Both the position numbers and the translations under genes were made by a program. 64,000 nt of DNA from Thalassococcus arenae (GTDB lineage: Bacteria > Pseudomonadota > Alphaproteobacteria > Rhodobacterales > Rhodobacteraceae), in the NCBI RefSeq assembly GCF_019104745.1, contig NZ_JAHRWL010000002.1, forward strand, positions 570,076 to 634,075, written 5' to 3'. This document shows positions 16,228 through 25,518 of the stretch, piece by piece. Under the pieces are notes generated by a model. The model ran no database searches. It was not told the origin of the DNA and saw nothing but the letters and a program-made list of their open reading frames with translations. How positions within the stretch are numbered: the stretch's first letter is position 1; every line of letters begins with the position of its first letter.

Positions 16228-17040
16228 TCAGGCGCGGCTGTCGGGCAGCGAGATGTTGGCCACCTGTTCGGCGATAGGGTCGGTCGACAGCGGATGACGC
16301 TCGGCGCTGTAGTCGTCGGCTTCGGTAAACCGTTCCCATTGTCCGCGGCGGTAGAGTTCCAGCCCCGAAAACTGCGCCTTGTAGCCCATCTTGGGCGAGC
16401 CGGGCACCCAGTAGCCCAGATAGACGTAAGGCAGCCCGGCCTCTTGCGCGATGGCGATGTGGTCGAGGATCATCCATGTGCCGAAGGACGCCTGGGGGCG
16501 GGTCGGCTCGTAGAAGGAATAGACCATCGACAGCCCGTCCTCGAGCATGTCCGTCAGGCAGACCGCGGCGAGATTGCCGGTTTCGGTATCGGCATATTCG
16601 ATGACGCGCGAGCGGATCGGCGTCTCCTCGATCATCGCCGCGAACTCGAAGACATCCATGTCGGCCATGCCGCCATCGGCATGGCGTGCATCAAGATAGC
16701 GGCGGAACAGGTTGAATTGCTCTTCGGTGGCCCAGGGGCTGGAGGCACGGCGCGCGAGGGTGGCGTTGCGCCTTATCGTGCGGCGCTGGCTTTTCGACGG
16801 CGAGAAACGGCGCACGTCGATCCTGGCCGACAGGCAGGCCGCGCATTCCGAACAGGAAGGTCGATAGAGTACGTTCTGGGATCTACGAAAGCCCTGTTTC
16901 GACAGGCTGTCGTTCAGCTTTTGCGCCTGGTCACCCTGCAGTGCGGTGAACAGCTTGCGCTCCATCCGGCCCGGCAGGTAGGGGCAGGGTTGCGGGGCCG
17001 TCACGTAGAACTGCGGGGCAAGCGGTAGAGCGTGGCGCAT
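16228..17040 (-). CDS. bpt: aspartate/glutamate leucyltransferase (N-end rule)
   Basis: Bpt transfers leucine from leucyl-tRNA to proteins with N-terminal Asp or Glu, making them substrates for ClpS-ClpAP degradation. The 270-residue protein shows the ATE1/Bpt signatures: [18 protein letters not shown] near residue 17, [18 protein letters not shown] near residue 55, and [14 protein letters not shown] near residue 215. The start [13 protein letters not shown] at 17040 is the family's usual beginning; a longer frame to 17097 adds an unlikely extension. Older annotation calls the family arginyltransferase, but the bacterial short form is leucyl-specific. It is transcribed away from the RDD gene, with a hairpin in the gap. 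Confidence 0.92.
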   Translation of the reverse strand: MRHALPLAPQFYVTAPQPCPYLPGRMERKLFTALQGDQAQKLNDSLSKQGFRRSQNVLYRPSCSECAACLSARIDVRRFSPSKSQRRTIRRNATLARRASSPWATEEQFNLFRRYLDARHADGGMADMDVFEFAAMIEETPIRSRVIEYADTETGNLAAVCLTDMLEDGLSMVYSFYEPTRPQASFGTWMILDHIAIAQEAGLPYVYLGYWVPGSPKMGYKAQFSGLELYRRGQWERFTEADDYSAERHPLSTDPIAEQVANISLPDSRA

Positions 17041-17116
17041 GGTATCCGGATCGTCGGGTTTCGCATCGACGGTAACAACGATTGCGCGACAGGCCAAGTC
17101 CCCTGGAATGGCGAGA

Positions 17117-17140
17117 GCATCGCGCCCGGGGGCGCGATGC
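17117..17140. repeat. perfect hairpin between RDD and bpt genes
   Basis: Bases 17117-17126 (GCATCGCGCC) pair perfectly with 17131-17140 around a four-base loop. It lies 22 bases past the RDD gene stop on its transcript and has no U-tract. Confidence 0.6.
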
Positions 17141-17162
17141 CGATGCGTTCAGCGACGCGTGC

Positions 17163-17612
17163 TCAGGCGCGGCGGTTGAGCGCCACGGTCCCCAACACCA
17201 TGTCGGTCAGGCTTTGGCCGCGTTCGCTGGCCAGCATGGTCACGATGGACACGACCTGCAGGACCGGGAATGCCCATTGAACGGTGTAGCCCAGCGTATG
17301 CAGGAAGGCCTCGCCGCCATCCAGCCGCTGGCCGCCGGCATTGCGCAATTCGACCGCCATCATCCGCATGCCCCAGGTCGCGGAACCGCCTGCGATGGTC
17401 ATCCAGCGATAGGCGAAACCCACGGTGAAGAACAGAAGCGGCAGGAAGAAGGTCGCGACGAACGCGGTCATCAGCAGGATCGGCAGAACCAGAGCGAAGG
17501 TGATCGCTGTGTCGATGACCCAGGCCAGGCCGCGCTTGACCGCGACGCCGCTGTAGAATTGCGACTGGCGAACCGGGTCGGGAAGATCGAAATACGGGTC
17601 GGACGTCATCAT
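17163..17612 (-). CDS. RDD-family membrane protein
   Basis: A 149-residue membrane protein of the RDD family, a poorly understood group sometimes linked to transport or ion exchange. Visible landmarks are the first-helix arginine-aspartate signature (VAVKRGLAWVIDTAITFALVL), a second long helix pair (LMTAFVATFFLPLLFFTVGFAY), the SATWGMRMMAVEL segment and the terminal QSLTDMVLGTVAL. The start is placed at the ATG pair near 17612 rather than upstream at 17636. It is followed by a hairpin and then bpt on the same strand. Confidence 0.85.
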   Translation of the reverse strand: MMTSDPYFDLPDPVRQSQFYSGVAVKRGLAWVIDTAITFALVLPILLMTAFVATFFLPLLFFTVGFAYRWMTIAGGSATWGMRMMAVELRNAGGQRLDGGEAFLHTLGYTVQWAFPVLQVVSIVTMLASERGQSLTDMVLGTVALNRRA

Positions 17613-17671
17613 CGGTGTGTCTCTGAAATGGGGCACGGCCCCGCGCGGGCGGGACCGTGTCGGTCATCCTA

Positions 17672-18106
17672 TCAAGCGTCGTCGCTGTCGTCAGTGCGGT
17701 CGTTGGCCGCCTTCTTGGCCCGTTCGTCCATGAACTGGTCGAATTCGGCCTTGTCCTTGGCGTCGCGCAGGCGCTGCAGAAAGGCTTCGAACGCATCCTG
17801 TTCACGCTCGAGGCGCTGCAGCATGTCCGCCTTGTAGGCGTCGAAGGCGCTGTTGCCCGAAGGTTTCAGGGCAGACCAGGCGGCGTGGCGGGCGGTGCGA
17901 TGGCCGCAGGATTTGCTGAACATGCGTTTGCTCCAGATCATGTAGAACAGAAGGGCGAGACCGATCGGCCAGAAGAAGATGAAGCCGAGCACCATGGCGG
18001 CGATCCAGGCGCCTTTGCCACGGGCGTCGAGCCAGGCCTCGGAACGGGCGAACCAGCCGGGGCGGTTGTGCATCTCGGCGGGGGCGGCGGGAACGGCGGT
18101 GTTCAT
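17672..18106 (-). CDS. DUF2852 family membrane protein
   Basis: A 144-residue protein that I recognise as DUF2852, a family largely restricted to Rhodobacterales and relatives and without known function. It has one hydrophobic hairpin (AWIAAMVLGFIFFWPIGLALLFYMIW, residues ~33-58) and a long charged C-terminal coiled coil (residues ~90-140, DAYKADMLQRLEREQDAFEA). An AGGAGGA site lies 4-10 bases before the ATG. Two matching 19-bp inverted repeats 28-105 bases upstream imply tight control by a specific regulator. The RDD gene follows 59 bases later on the same strand. Confidence 0.85.
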   Translation of the reverse strand: MNTAVPAAPAEMHNRPGWFARSEAWLDARGKGAWIAAMVLGFIFFWPIGLALLFYMIWSKRMFSKSCGHRTARHAAWSALKPSGNSAFDAYKADMLQRLEREQDAFEAFLQRLRDAKDKAEFDQFMDERAKKAANDRTDDSDDA

Positions 18107-18133
18107 TGGGTCCTCCTAAGGGATCAGGTTGCG

Positions 18134-18152
18134 ATGTGAAGGCTATTCACAT
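18134..18152. promoter_or_regulatory. operator 1 of DUF2852 gene
   Basis: ATGTGAA-GGCTA-TTCACAT, a perfect 7-5-7 inverted repeat 28 bases upstream of the DUF2852 start. It matches the second site at 18193 in sequence and spacing. Confidence 0.75.
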
Positions 18153-18192
18153 TACAACAGATCGGACTTTGCCAGCCGGTATTCAAGGGTCG

Positions 18193-18211
18193 ATGTGAAT
18201 GTTTTTTACAT
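18193..18211. promoter_or_regulatory. operator 2 of DUF2852 gene
   Basis: ATGTGAA-TGTTT-TTTACAT, a 7-5-7 inverted repeat with one mismatch, centred 59 bases from operator 1. Both sites are preceded by CG. The shared arms suggest one dimeric regulator binding both. Confidence 0.75.
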
Positions 18212-18261
18212 TTTCCAGAAAGATCTCTTCAATTCAATGGCCTACGGGACTTGAAATGAGT

Positions 18262-18732
18262 CTAGCCAGAAGTGAACCGGGCAGCGATGGCACCGGTCAA
18301 CGCGGGCAGGCGGGCCGGATCCAGCGAAAAAACGTGCCTGGGCGTCCCGGCGGCGGCCCAAACGATGTCGAAGTCCAGAAGCCGGGGGTCGAGCCAGGCG
18401 CGGATGGGTGACACATGTCCAACCGGCGCGACCCCGCCGATCGCGAAACCGGTCTGCGCGCGGATCAGCGCCGCGTCCGCCTTGCCCAGCGGTTCGCCCG
18501 CGCAGGCCGAAGCCAACGCTGCATCGACCCGATTGCCGCCTGCGGTGAGGAACAGCACCGCATCGCCGGTGCGTTCGGCGCGAAAGATGATCGACTTGGC
18601 GATCTGGTCCAGCGTGCAGCCGACGCTGTCGGCCGCTTCCTGGGCCGTGCGTGCCTGGCCGACATCGCGGATTTCGGCCGCGATCCCCGCTGCCTCCAAG
18701 GCGGCCTGCACGCGCTTCATGCTTTTGCTCAT
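18262..18732 (-). CDS. YbaK/EbsC-type aminoacyl-tRNA deacylase
   Basis: A 156-residue member of the YbaK/ProX editing family, which hydrolyses mischarged tRNAs such as Cys-tRNA(Pro). Recognisable parts are the substrate-entry segment (CTLDQIAKSIIFRAERTGDAVL split over residues ~39-60), TAGGNRVDAALASACAGEPLGKA, and the glycine loop TGFAIGGVAPVGH. The start at 18732 has AGGAGC upstream. The very long minus-strand frame that continues to 21558 is a shadow of glnE. It is separated from the DUF2852 gene by the paired operators. Exact tRNA specificity cannot be read from the sequence. Confidence 0.88.
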   Translation of the reverse strand: MSKSMKRVQAALEAAGIAAEIRDVGQARTAQEAADSVGCTLDQIAKSIIFRAERTGDAVLFLTAGGNRVDAALASACAGEPLGKADAALIRAQTGFAIGGVAPVGHVSPIRAWLDPRLLDFDIVWAAAGTPRHVFSLDPARLPALTGAIAARFTSG

Positions 18733-18825
18733 GGCTTTGCTCCTGCGTGACCGTGGCTTGATGCCACGCCGCGCCGGGATGGGAAAGCGATTGCACATGC
18801 CCGCGCCTTGCGATCCTCTTGCAGC

Positions 18826-21618
18826 ATGAAACTTGGCCCGCGCATCACCCGCACACCCCATGCCTTCGAGCCTGACCGGGCCGCGGAGATCGCCGAACAT
18901 CTGCCCTGGGCCGACGGGGCACTGCGCGCGCTTCTGTGCGGCGCCGGCGGGTCGAGCCCCTATCTCAAGGCGCTGATGGAGCGTGAAGGCGATTGGCTGA
19001 TGGGCGCGGTCGACGACCCCGAAACGACCTTCGATGCGGTGTTGCGCGGCTTGGCGGAGGCGCCGCCCGACCAGGCCGACGTCGCGCTGCGCCAGGCCAA
19101 GCGGCGGGTCGCGCTGCTTTTGGCATTGGCCGATCTGGCCGGTGTCTGGGCCTTGGAAGAGGTCACCGGCCGGTTGACCCGGTTCGCCGATACTGCCGTG
19201 CAGGTCGCGCTCGAGGTGGCCATCGGCGGCGAGATCCGGCGTGGCAAGCTGCCCGGCATGACCGAGGACGATGTCCAGCAAGCCGGTGGCATGGTGGCGT
19301 TGGCGATGGGCAAGATGGGCGCGGGCGAGTTGAACTATTCTTCGGATATCGACTTGATCTGTCTGTTCGACGAAACCCGCTTCGATCCCGATGACTACCA
19401 CGATGCGCGGGCGTCGTTCGTGCGTGCCACCCGCAAGATGTGCGCCTTGCTCAGCGACCTGACGGGCGAAGGTTATGTCTTTCGCACCGATCTGCGGCTG
19501 CGGCCGGATCCCGGCGTCACGCCGGTCTGCATGGCGATGGAAACCGCCGAGCGCTATTACGAAAGCCTGGGCCGGACCTGGGAACGCGCGGCATATATCA
19601 AGGCGCGGCCCTGCGCCGGCGATATCGCGGCGGGCGAACGGTTCCTCGACACGCTGACGCCCTTCGTCTGGCGCAAGCACCTGGATTTCGCCGCGATCCA
19701 GGATGCCCACGACATGCGTTTGCGCATCCGCGAACACAAAAGGCTGCACGGGCCGATCACCTTGCCCGGCCACGACATGAAGCTGGGTCGCGGGGGCATT
19801 CGCGAGATCGAGTTCTTCACCCAGACCCGGCAGATCATCGCCGGTGGTCGCGATCCGTCGCTGCGGCTGCGCGGCACGGTCGAGGGGTTGGCGGCGCTGG
19901 CGGCCAAGGGCTGGGTGCCCGAAGATGCCGCGACCGCGCTGACCGGCCACTATCGCGCGCACCGCGAAGTCGAACACCGCGTGCAGATGATCCAGGACGC
20001 CCAGACCCACGACTTGCCGGGCACCGAAGAGGGGTTCGCGCGGCTTGCCGCGTTGATGGGCCGTGACGTGGCCGAAATGAAGCGCGATATCGCCGACCGG
20101 CTCGAGGACGTGCATGCGCGGATCGAATCGTTCTTCGCGCCGGAAAACGGCCAAAGCACCGCGCCCGAGCCACCTGCCGAGATCGCCGCCAGCCCGATTC
20201 CGGCGCGCTGGCTGACCTATCCGGCTTTGCGCTCGGAACGCGCCGCCGCCATTTTCCGCCGCCTGCGGCCCGATATCCTGGCACGGCTGGGCGATACGGC
20301 GCGCCCCGAAGAGGCGCTGTCTGCACTGGACGGCTTCCTGGCCGGTCTGCCCGCCGGAGTGCAGCTGTTTTCGTTGTTCGAAGCCAATCCGCAGTTGATC
20401 GACCTGTTGATCGACATCGTCGGGACATCGCCGGATCTGGGCGTGTATCTGGCACGGAACGCGGCCGTGTTCGACGCGGTCATCGGCGGCGATTTCTTCA
20501 GCCCCTGGCCCGGTGTCGCGCCGCTGGCGGCGATGCTTCAGACGCGGCTGGCACGCGAGGACGATTACGAGCGCAAGCTGGACGAGGCGCGCCGCTGGGG
20601 CAAGGAATGGCATTTCCGCGCCGGTGTCCACCTGCTGCGCGGGTTGATGACGCCCGAGGAAGGCGGACACGCCTACGCGGAACTGGCCGAAGCCACGTTG
20701 CGTGGGCTCTGGCCCGTGGTGCAGGACGAATTCGCGCGCAAATACGGCGCCCCGCCCGGGCGCGGCGCGGTGGTGCTGGGCATGGGATCGCTGGGGTCGG
20801 CGCGGCTGCACGCGCGTTCGGACCTGGACCTGATCGTGATCTACGATCCCGCCGGCGTCGAAGCGTCCGAGGGGCGCCGCCCGCTGCCCAGCCGCACCTA
20901 CTATGCGCGCCTGACCCAGGCGCTCGTGACCGCGATGACCGCACCAACCTCGGAGGGCAAGCTCTACGAGGTCGACATGCGTCTGCGGCCATCGGGGAAC
21001 CAGGGTCCTGTGGCGACGTCGTGGCCCGCGTTCCAGTCCTACCAGCGTGACGAAGCCTGGACCTGGGAACATCTTGCCCTGACCCGTGCGCGGGTGGTTG
21101 CCGGCGATGATGGGCTCGGAGCCGATGTCGAAGCATTCAGGGCGGACTTGCTGGGGCAGGCGCGCGACAAGGACACCGTCTTGCGCGACGTGGCCGAAAT
21201 GCGTGCGCGGATCGCAGCGGCCAAGGGCGCAGGTGCCCCGGCCGATCCCAAGCTGGGCCGAGGCCGGATGCAGGATATCGAATTGCTGGCGCAGGGCTTC
21301 GCCTTGTTGCTGCCCGACACGCCGCGGCGGATTCCCGATGCCTTGCGCGGTGGCGCCCGCGCGGGGTGGATCGCCCCCGCGGCCGCCGAACAGCTCGCCA
21401 GCACCTATGACCTGTGCTGGGCCTTGCAGATCGGCGCGCGGCTGATCCGTGACGGCGCACTGGATGCCGACGCGCTTGGCGCTGGTGGCAGCGCCTTTCT
21501 GCAGCGCCTGACCGGCGCGTCGGATATGGATGCGCTTCTGACGCGTCTGAGCGCGCAAGCGGACGAGGCCGCGGGTTTGATCGATGCGGTCCTGCCAGGG
21601 AAGGATGCGGAATCATGA
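18826..21618 (+). CDS. glnE: bifunctional glutamine synthetase adenylyl-transferase/removase
   Basis: GlnE modifies and demodifies glutamine synthetase by adenylylation in answer to PII and glutamine. The 930-residue protein has two nucleotidyltransferase domains: the N-terminal deadenylylase motif GKMGAGELNYSSDIDLICLF (residue ~160) and the C-terminal adenylylase motif GMGSLGSARLHARSDLDLIV (residue ~650), each followed by a helical GlnD-like domain. ATG 18826 is chosen; a TTG at 18808 is also in frame. The ribosome binding site is weak. It is divergent from ybaK and overlaps the following small gene by four bases. Confidence 0.95.
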   Translation: MKLGPRITRTPHAFEPDRAAEIAEHLPWADGALRALLCGAGGSSPYLKALMEREGDWLMGAVDDPETTFDAVLRGLAEAPPDQADVALRQAKRRVALLLALADLAGVWALEEVTGRLTRFADTAVQVALEVAIGGEIRRGKLPGMTEDDVQQAGGMVALAMGKMGAGELNYSSDIDLICLFDETRFDPDDYHDARASFVRATRKMCALLSDLTGEGYVFRTDLRLRPDPGVTPVCMAMETAERYYESLGRTWERAAYIKARPCAGDIAAGERFLDTLTPFVWRKHLDFAAIQDAHDMRLRIREHKRLHGPITLPGHDMKLGRGGIREIEFFTQTRQIIAGGRDPSLRLRGTVEGLAALAAKGWVPEDAATALTGHYRAHREVEHRVQMIQDAQTHDLPGTEEGFARLAALMGRDVAEMKRDIADRLEDVHARIESFFAPENGQSTAPEPPAEIAASPIPARWLTYPALRSERAAAIFRRLRPDILARLGDTARPEEALSALDGFLAGLPAGVQLFSLFEANPQLIDLLIDIVGTSPDLGVYLARNAAVFDAVIGGDFFSPWPGVAPLAAMLQTRLAREDDYERKLDEARRWGKEWHFRAGVHLLRGLMTPEEGGHAYAELAEATLRGLWPVVQDEFARKYGAPPGRGAVVLGMGSLGSARLHARSDLDLIVIYDPAGVEASEGRRPLPSRTYYARLTQALVTAMTAPTSEGKLYEVDMRLRPSGNQGPVATSWPAFQSYQRDEAWTWEHLALTRARVVAGDDGLGADVEAFRADLLGQARDKDTVLRDVAEMRARIAAAKGAGAPADPKLGRGRMQDIELLAQGFALLLPDTPRRIPDALRGGARAGWIAPAAAEQLASTYDLCWALQIGARLIRDGALDADALGAGGSAFLQRLTGASDMDALLTRLSAQADEAAGLIDAVLPGKDAES

Positions 21619-21884
21619 AGGGCGATGCCATCGACCCGAAGGGTCTGATCCGGGAAGCCTATCGCATCGATGGAATCACCGCCGAGGAATGCCGCTCGAT
21701 CTTCCTGGATTGGGCGCTTTCGGTGCCTGCGGACAGCGACACGACGGCGCTGATCGGCACGCTGCTGGAACGCCACGGCGAAACCGGTCACCCGATGACG
21801 GCGGTTCTCGAGGATGGGCTGGCCCGCATTTCGGCCCCGCGTCGTCGCGGCGGTTGGCGCAGCCGAACAAGGGATGAAAACTGA
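21615..21884 (+). CDS. small protein coupled to glnE
   Basis: An 89-residue soluble protein whose ATG overlaps the glnE stop (ATGA), so it is translationally coupled to it. It is mostly helical (GLIREAYRIDGITAEECRSI, then LDWALSVPADSDTTALIGTL) with a basic tail (PRRRGGWRSRTRDEN). I do not recognise a named family, but the helix rich in acidic residues and the coupling suggest a role with GlnE or nitrogen control. This is inference from position only. Confidence 0.75.
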   Translation: MKGDAIDPKGLIREAYRIDGITAEECRSIFLDWALSVPADSDTTALIGTLLERHGETGHPMTAVLEDGLARISAPRRRGGWRSRTRDEN

Positions 21885-22053
21885 TCGGCCCGGCGCCTGA
21901 TGTCGCCGCCGGACGAAACGGCCCGAGAGGCACGATCAAGCCGGCCGCGTGTCGGGCCGGGCAGAGCACCTTACAAGCGCCATCCGACGCCTGGCGAATG
22001 CCCGAACCGGGTCCGGGTTCGGCGGCCGTCGCCTTGATCCTGCCGCGTGCGGC

Positions 22054-22695
22054 TTAGACTGCCAAACCGGCCGCCTCGAGCGCCAGGGCGGTGATCCCGT
22101 CCCAATCGCCCGCAACCATCTTGTCCTTGGGCGCCACCCACGACCCGCCGACGCAGAGCGTGTTGGACAATCCCAGGTAATCCGGCGCGTTCTTCAGCGA
22201 CACGCCGCCGGTCGGGCAGAACCGCACCTGCGGGATCGGCGCACCGATGGCTTTGAGGGCCGGCGCGCCGCCATTGGCCTCGGCGGGGAAGAATTTCTGC
22301 ACGCTGTAGCCGCGTTCCAGCAGCGCCATGACCTCGGTCGCGGTGGCTGCGCCGGGCAGGGTGGGCAGATCTGCGTCTTCGACCGCGTCAAGCAGGCGGT
22401 CGGTGGCGCCGGGCGACACGCCGAAACGCGCCCCGGCGGCCTTGGCCGCAGCCACGTCGGCGGGGGTCAGCAGCGTGCCGGCACCCACCACGCCGCCTTC
22501 GACCTGGGCCATCTCGCGGATCGCATCAAGGGCGACGGGGGTGCGCAGCGTGACTTCCAGGACCGGCAGACCGCCCGCCACCAGGGCTTGTGCAAGAGAG
22601 CGGGCATGGGCGATGTCATCGATCACCAGGACCGGGATGACCGGGGCGAGGCGGCAGAGTCTTTCGGTCTCGAGGCTGGCTTGTTCGGGCGTCAT
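22054..22695 (-). CDS. eda: KDPG aldolase (2-dehydro-3-deoxyphosphogluconate aldolase)
   Basis: Class I aldolase splitting KDPG to pyruvate and glyceraldehyde 3-phosphate, the last step of the Entner-Doudoroff pathway. The 213-residue TIM barrel shows the base-bearing segment LEVTLRTPVALDAI (Glu near residue 45), VGAGTLLTPADVAAA, and the Schiff-base lysine in QKFFPAEANGG (residue ~133), followed by FCPTGGVS. It lies 66 bases after edd on the same strand; the gap contains a dispersed repeat. Expression should follow the LacI-like operator before edd. Confidence 0.95.
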   Translation of the reverse strand: MTPEQASLETERLCRLAPVIPVLVIDDIAHARSLAQALVAGGLPVLEVTLRTPVALDAIREMAQVEGGVVGAGTLLTPADVAAAKAAGARFGVSPGATDRLLDAVEDADLPTLPGAATATEVMALLERGYSVQKFFPAEANGGAPALKAIGAPIPQVRFCPTGGVSLKNAPDYLGLSNTLCVGGSWVAPKDKMVAGDWDGITALALEAAGLAV

Positions 22696-22720
22696 GGTCG
22701 GGCCTTTGTGCGTGTGTCGG

Positions 22721-22758
22721 CAGCGAAGCTGCGTATTTTCAAAAGAGAAGAAGGGCAG
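22721..22758 (+). repeat. dispersed hairpin-plus-box repeat, copy 3
   Basis: A short hairpin CAGC-GAA-GCTG (22721-22731) is followed by CGTATTTTCAAAAGAGAAGA and AGGGCAGG. The box matches both arms of the 29956 element almost exactly. It lies between edd and eda. Confidence 0.7.
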
Positions 22759-22761
22759 GGG

Positions 22762-24567
22762 TCAGACGACGACCCCTGCGCCGGACGTGGCGGGGCCGAC
22801 ATTGGCGCGGAAGGCGGCGAACAATTCGCGCCCCACGCCGTGGCCATTGCCGGAAAGATCGGCGGTGACGGGTTCGCGGCTGTCGAAATCCGGCGCCAGG
22901 CAGGTCAGCGTGCCCGCCTTGGCATCCAGCCGGACGACATCGCCGTCGCGCAAGCGCGCAAGCGGGCCGCCATCGGCGGCTTCGGGCGCGACGTGAATGG
23001 CCGCGGGCACCTTGCCGGACGCGCCGGACATCCGGCCATCGGTGACCAGCGCCACCTTGAGCCCGCGATCCTGCAATACCGCCAGTGTCGGCGTCAGGCT
23101 GTGCAGTTCCGGCATGCCGTTCGATTTCGGCCCCTGGAAGCGCACGACGACGATCGTGTCGGTCGTGAATTCGCCAGCCTTGAAAGCGACCTTGACGTCT
23201 TCCTGGTCGTGGAAGATCCGCACGGGTGCCTCGATCACGTGGCGTTCCGGCGCCACGGCCGAGACCTTGATCATGCCGGTGCCCAGATTGCCGGTCAGCT
23301 GACGCAACCCGCCGCTTGGCTGAAAGGCGGTGCGCGCCGGGCGCAGGATCTTGTCGTTCTGGGTCTGGCGGCTGGCCTCTTCATAGACGACCTGGCCGTT
23401 GCGCAGCTTGGGCTCCTGGGTGTAGAGCGACAGCCCGTCGCCCGCGACGGTCTTGACGTCGTCATGCAGCAGGCCGGCATCCAGCAATTCGCCGATCATG
23501 AATTGCAGCCCGCCGGCGGCGTGAAAATGGTTCACGTCGGCTAGCCCGTTGGGATAGACCTTTGCCATCAGAGGCGTGACCGAGGAGATCTCGTCGAAGT
23601 CCTGCAATTCCAGCGCGATGCCGGCGGCGCGGGCCATGGCGGGCAGGTGCAGCACGAGGTTGGTCGAACCGCCCGTGGCCATCAGCCCGACGATGCCGTT
23701 GACGAAGGCCTTGACGTTCAGGATGTCGCAGACCGGGCGGTAGTCGTTGCCCAGACCGGTGATTTCCAGCGCGCGTTCCGCGCCCGCCACGGTCAGCGCG
23801 TCGCGCAGATCGGTGCCCGGATTGACGAAGGATGCGCCCGGCAGGTGCAGACCCATGAATTCCATCAACATCTGGTTGGAATTGGCGGTCCCGTAGAAGG
23901 TGCAGGTGCCGGGGCTGTGATAAGAAGCCATCTCGGCTTGCATCAGCTTGTCGCGGCCGACTTCGCCGGCGGCAAATTGCTGGCGCACCTTGGCTTTCTC
24001 GTCGTTGGGCAGACCCGACGGCATCGGACCCGCCGGCAGAAAGAGACCGGGCAGGTAGCCGAAGGTCGCCGCGGCGATGACCAGTCCCGGCACGATCTTG
24101 TCGCAGACACCAAGGTAAAGCGCGGCATCAAAGGTGTTGTGGCAAAGCGCCACGCCCGCGGCCAGCGCAATCACATCGCGGGAGAACAGGCTCAGCTCCA
24201 TTCCGACCTGGCCCTGCGTGACCCCGTCGCACATGGCCGGAACGCCCCCGGCGACCTGCGCCGTGCCGCCCGCTGCGCGGGCCGCGTCCTTGATCAGCGC
24301 CGGGAAGCGTTCGAAGGGCTGATGCGCCGAGAGCATGTCGTTATAGGCCGTCACGATGCCCAGGTTGGGCACGCGACCCGCGGCCAGCGCATCCTTGTCG
24401 GTGCCCATTGCGGCATAGGCGTGGGCCTGGTTGCCGCAACTCAGATGGGCACGGCGCGGACCGTCGTCGGCGGCACGGCGCATCCTGTCGAGATAGGTGG
24501 CGCGCATCTTTTCGGAGCGGGTTTCGATCCGTTCGGTGACCTTGGCGATTGTCGCGTCGAGCGGCAT
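22762..24567 (-). CDS. edd: phosphogluconate dehydratase
   Basis: Iron-sulfur dehydratase converting 6-phosphogluconate to KDPG in the Entner-Doudoroff pathway. The 601-residue protein is full length and shows the IlvD/Edd signatures: cluster-region motifs around [20 protein letters not shown] and [19 protein letters not shown], a third cysteine in FYGTANSNQ (preceded by SPGTC), and [16 protein letters not shown] near the C-terminus. The start at 24567 is usual for the family. The palindrome at 24610-24621 is a likely LacI-type operator. In Rhodobacter the LacI-type regulator CceR controls these genes, which makes it the natural candidate here. Confidence 0.96.
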   Translation of the reverse strand: MPLDATIAKVTERIETRSEKMRATYLDRMRRAADDGPRRAHLSCGNQAHAYAAMGTDKDALAAGRVPNLGIVTAYNDMLSAHQPFERFPALIKDAARAAGGTAQVAGGVPAMCDGVTQGQVGMELSLFSRDVIALAAGVALCHNTFDAALYLGVCDKIVPGLVIAAATFGYLPGLFLPAGPMPSGLPNDEKAKVRQQFAAGEVGRDKLMQAEMASYHSPGTCTFYGTANSNQMLMEFMGLHLPGASFVNPGTDLRDALTVAGAERALEITGLGNDYRPVCDILNVKAFVNGIVGLMATGGSTNLVLHLPAMARAAGIALELQDFDEISSVTPLMAKVYPNGLADVNHFHAAGGLQFMIGELLDAGLLHDDVKTVAGDGLSLYTQEPKLRNGQVVYEEASRQTQNDKILRPARTAFQPSGGLRQLTGNLGTGMIKVSAVAPERHVIEAPVRIFHDQEDVKVAFKAGEFTTDTIVVVRFQGPKSNGMPELHSLTPTLAVLQDRGLKVALVTDGRMSGASGKVPAAIHVAPEAADGGPLARLRDGDVVRLDAKAGTLTCLAPDFDSREPVTADLSGNGHGVGRELFAAFRANVGPATSGAGVVV

Positions 24568-24609
24568 GGCGGGCGTCCTTTGTGAAATGCTTGATCGGGA
24601 GATAGCGCA

Positions 24610-24621
24610 GTTAGCGCTAAC
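24610..24621. promoter_or_regulatory. LacI-like operator upstream of edd-eda
   Basis: GTTAGCGCTAAC, a perfect 12-bp palindrome with the central GCGC typical of LacI-family sites, 42 bases upstream of the edd start. Published work on Rhodobacter sphaeroides assigns the Entner-Doudoroff genes to the LacI-type regulator CceR; that this site is its target here is inferred. Confidence 0.65.
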
Positions 24622-24762
24622 AGTAAACCGGTATTGCGCGTGGCGCCATCACGAAATGACCGCTTGGCCGTCACAATCCGGCCGGAATCCGCGACGATTC
24701 TCGGCATCAAGAACAAAGACCGCCAAAGGTCGAGCAGGCAAAAAAACAAAGAGGACAGTCCC

Positions 24763-25476
24763 ATGGTCCGCATCGTCGCAGCGCTTGTCGCCGTCACCGT
24801 GCTTTCCGCTTGCAGCGGCGCCGATTTCGCCAGCCGCAACGCGCCCTTCGAAATTCTGCCGTCGGATGGCACCGCCGCCAGCCCGCCGGCCGTCGCCGTT
24901 GCGGTGCCGGCCGAACCGCAGACAGCCGTCCCGCCGGAACAGCCGTTGCCGACGCAGGCGCGATCGCCCTACACGATCTCGGGGTATTCGGTTTCGGTGC
25001 CCGAAAAGCTCAAGGTTTCCGAAGCCAACCTGTATTACCCGGTTACCGATATCGTCTGGCGCGGTGACCCCTACGGCAATCGCAAACGGCAGATCATCGA
25101 GATTTTCCAGGAAAGCATCTCGCGGGCCACGCCCGGCATCGACGGCCCGCGCCCGGTAACGTTGGCCATCGAGCTCAAGCGCTTCCATTCGATCACCGAG
25201 AAGACGCGCTACACCATCGGCGGCATGCACTCGATTTCTTTCTATGTCACCGTGACCGACGCGGAAACCGGCGAAGTCCTGATCGACCGACGCAAGGTCA
25301 AGGCCGATCTCGAAGCCTTCGGTGGCCAACGCGCCCTGGCGGCGGACCGGCAAGGGCTGGGCATGAAGGAACGCATTCAGCGCCACCTGGCCCGCGTCCT
25401 GGCGGTCGAGCTCAGCCATCCTGGCGGGTGGGCCGCAGCCGGCGCCTTGCGCAAGTCCGGCATCGACCAGATCTGA
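24763..25476 (+). CDS. predicted lipoprotein, function unknown
   Basis: A 237-residue envelope lipoprotein. The signal ends in the lipobox LSAC with Cys at residue 17, then a proline- and alanine-rich linker (residues ~30-70), then a ~160-residue folded domain (SGYSVSVPEKLKVSEANLYY onward) that contains a beta-rich core (VTLAIELKRFHSITEKTRYT, SISFYVTVTDAETGEVLIDR). The start at 24763 follows GAGGACAG; the longer frame to 24634 is not needed. I recall similar lipoproteins as a Rhodobacterales-restricted DUF, but cannot name the number safely. It is divergent from edd. Confidence 0.8.
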   Translation: MVRIVAALVAVTVLSACSGADFASRNAPFEILPSDGTAASPPAVAVAVPAEPQTAVPPEQPLPTQARSPYTISGYSVSVPEKLKVSEANLYYPVTDIVWRGDPYGNRKRQIIEIFQESISRATPGIDGPRPVTLAIELKRFHSITEKTRYTIGGMHSISFYVTVTDAETGEVLIDRRKVKADLEAFGGQRALAADRQGLGMKERIQRHLARVLAVELSHPGGWAAAGALRKSGIDQI

Positions 25477-25518
25477 ACCGGCTTCCCCTGGCCGCAGGAC
25501 AGAGCTAAAGCGGAGGTC

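Noticed and set aside
18134-18211. CRP or PpsR/CrtJ binding sites
   Set aside because: CRP sites have a 6-base spacer between TGTGA and TCACA (7 here) and PpsR needs TGT-N12-ACA (11 here), so neither known pattern fits.
18262-21558. Minus-strand frame of about 1100 residues running from ybaK through glnE
   Set aside because: Only its last ~156 residues (ybaK) have sensible protein character and a ribosome binding site. The rest mirrors glnE.
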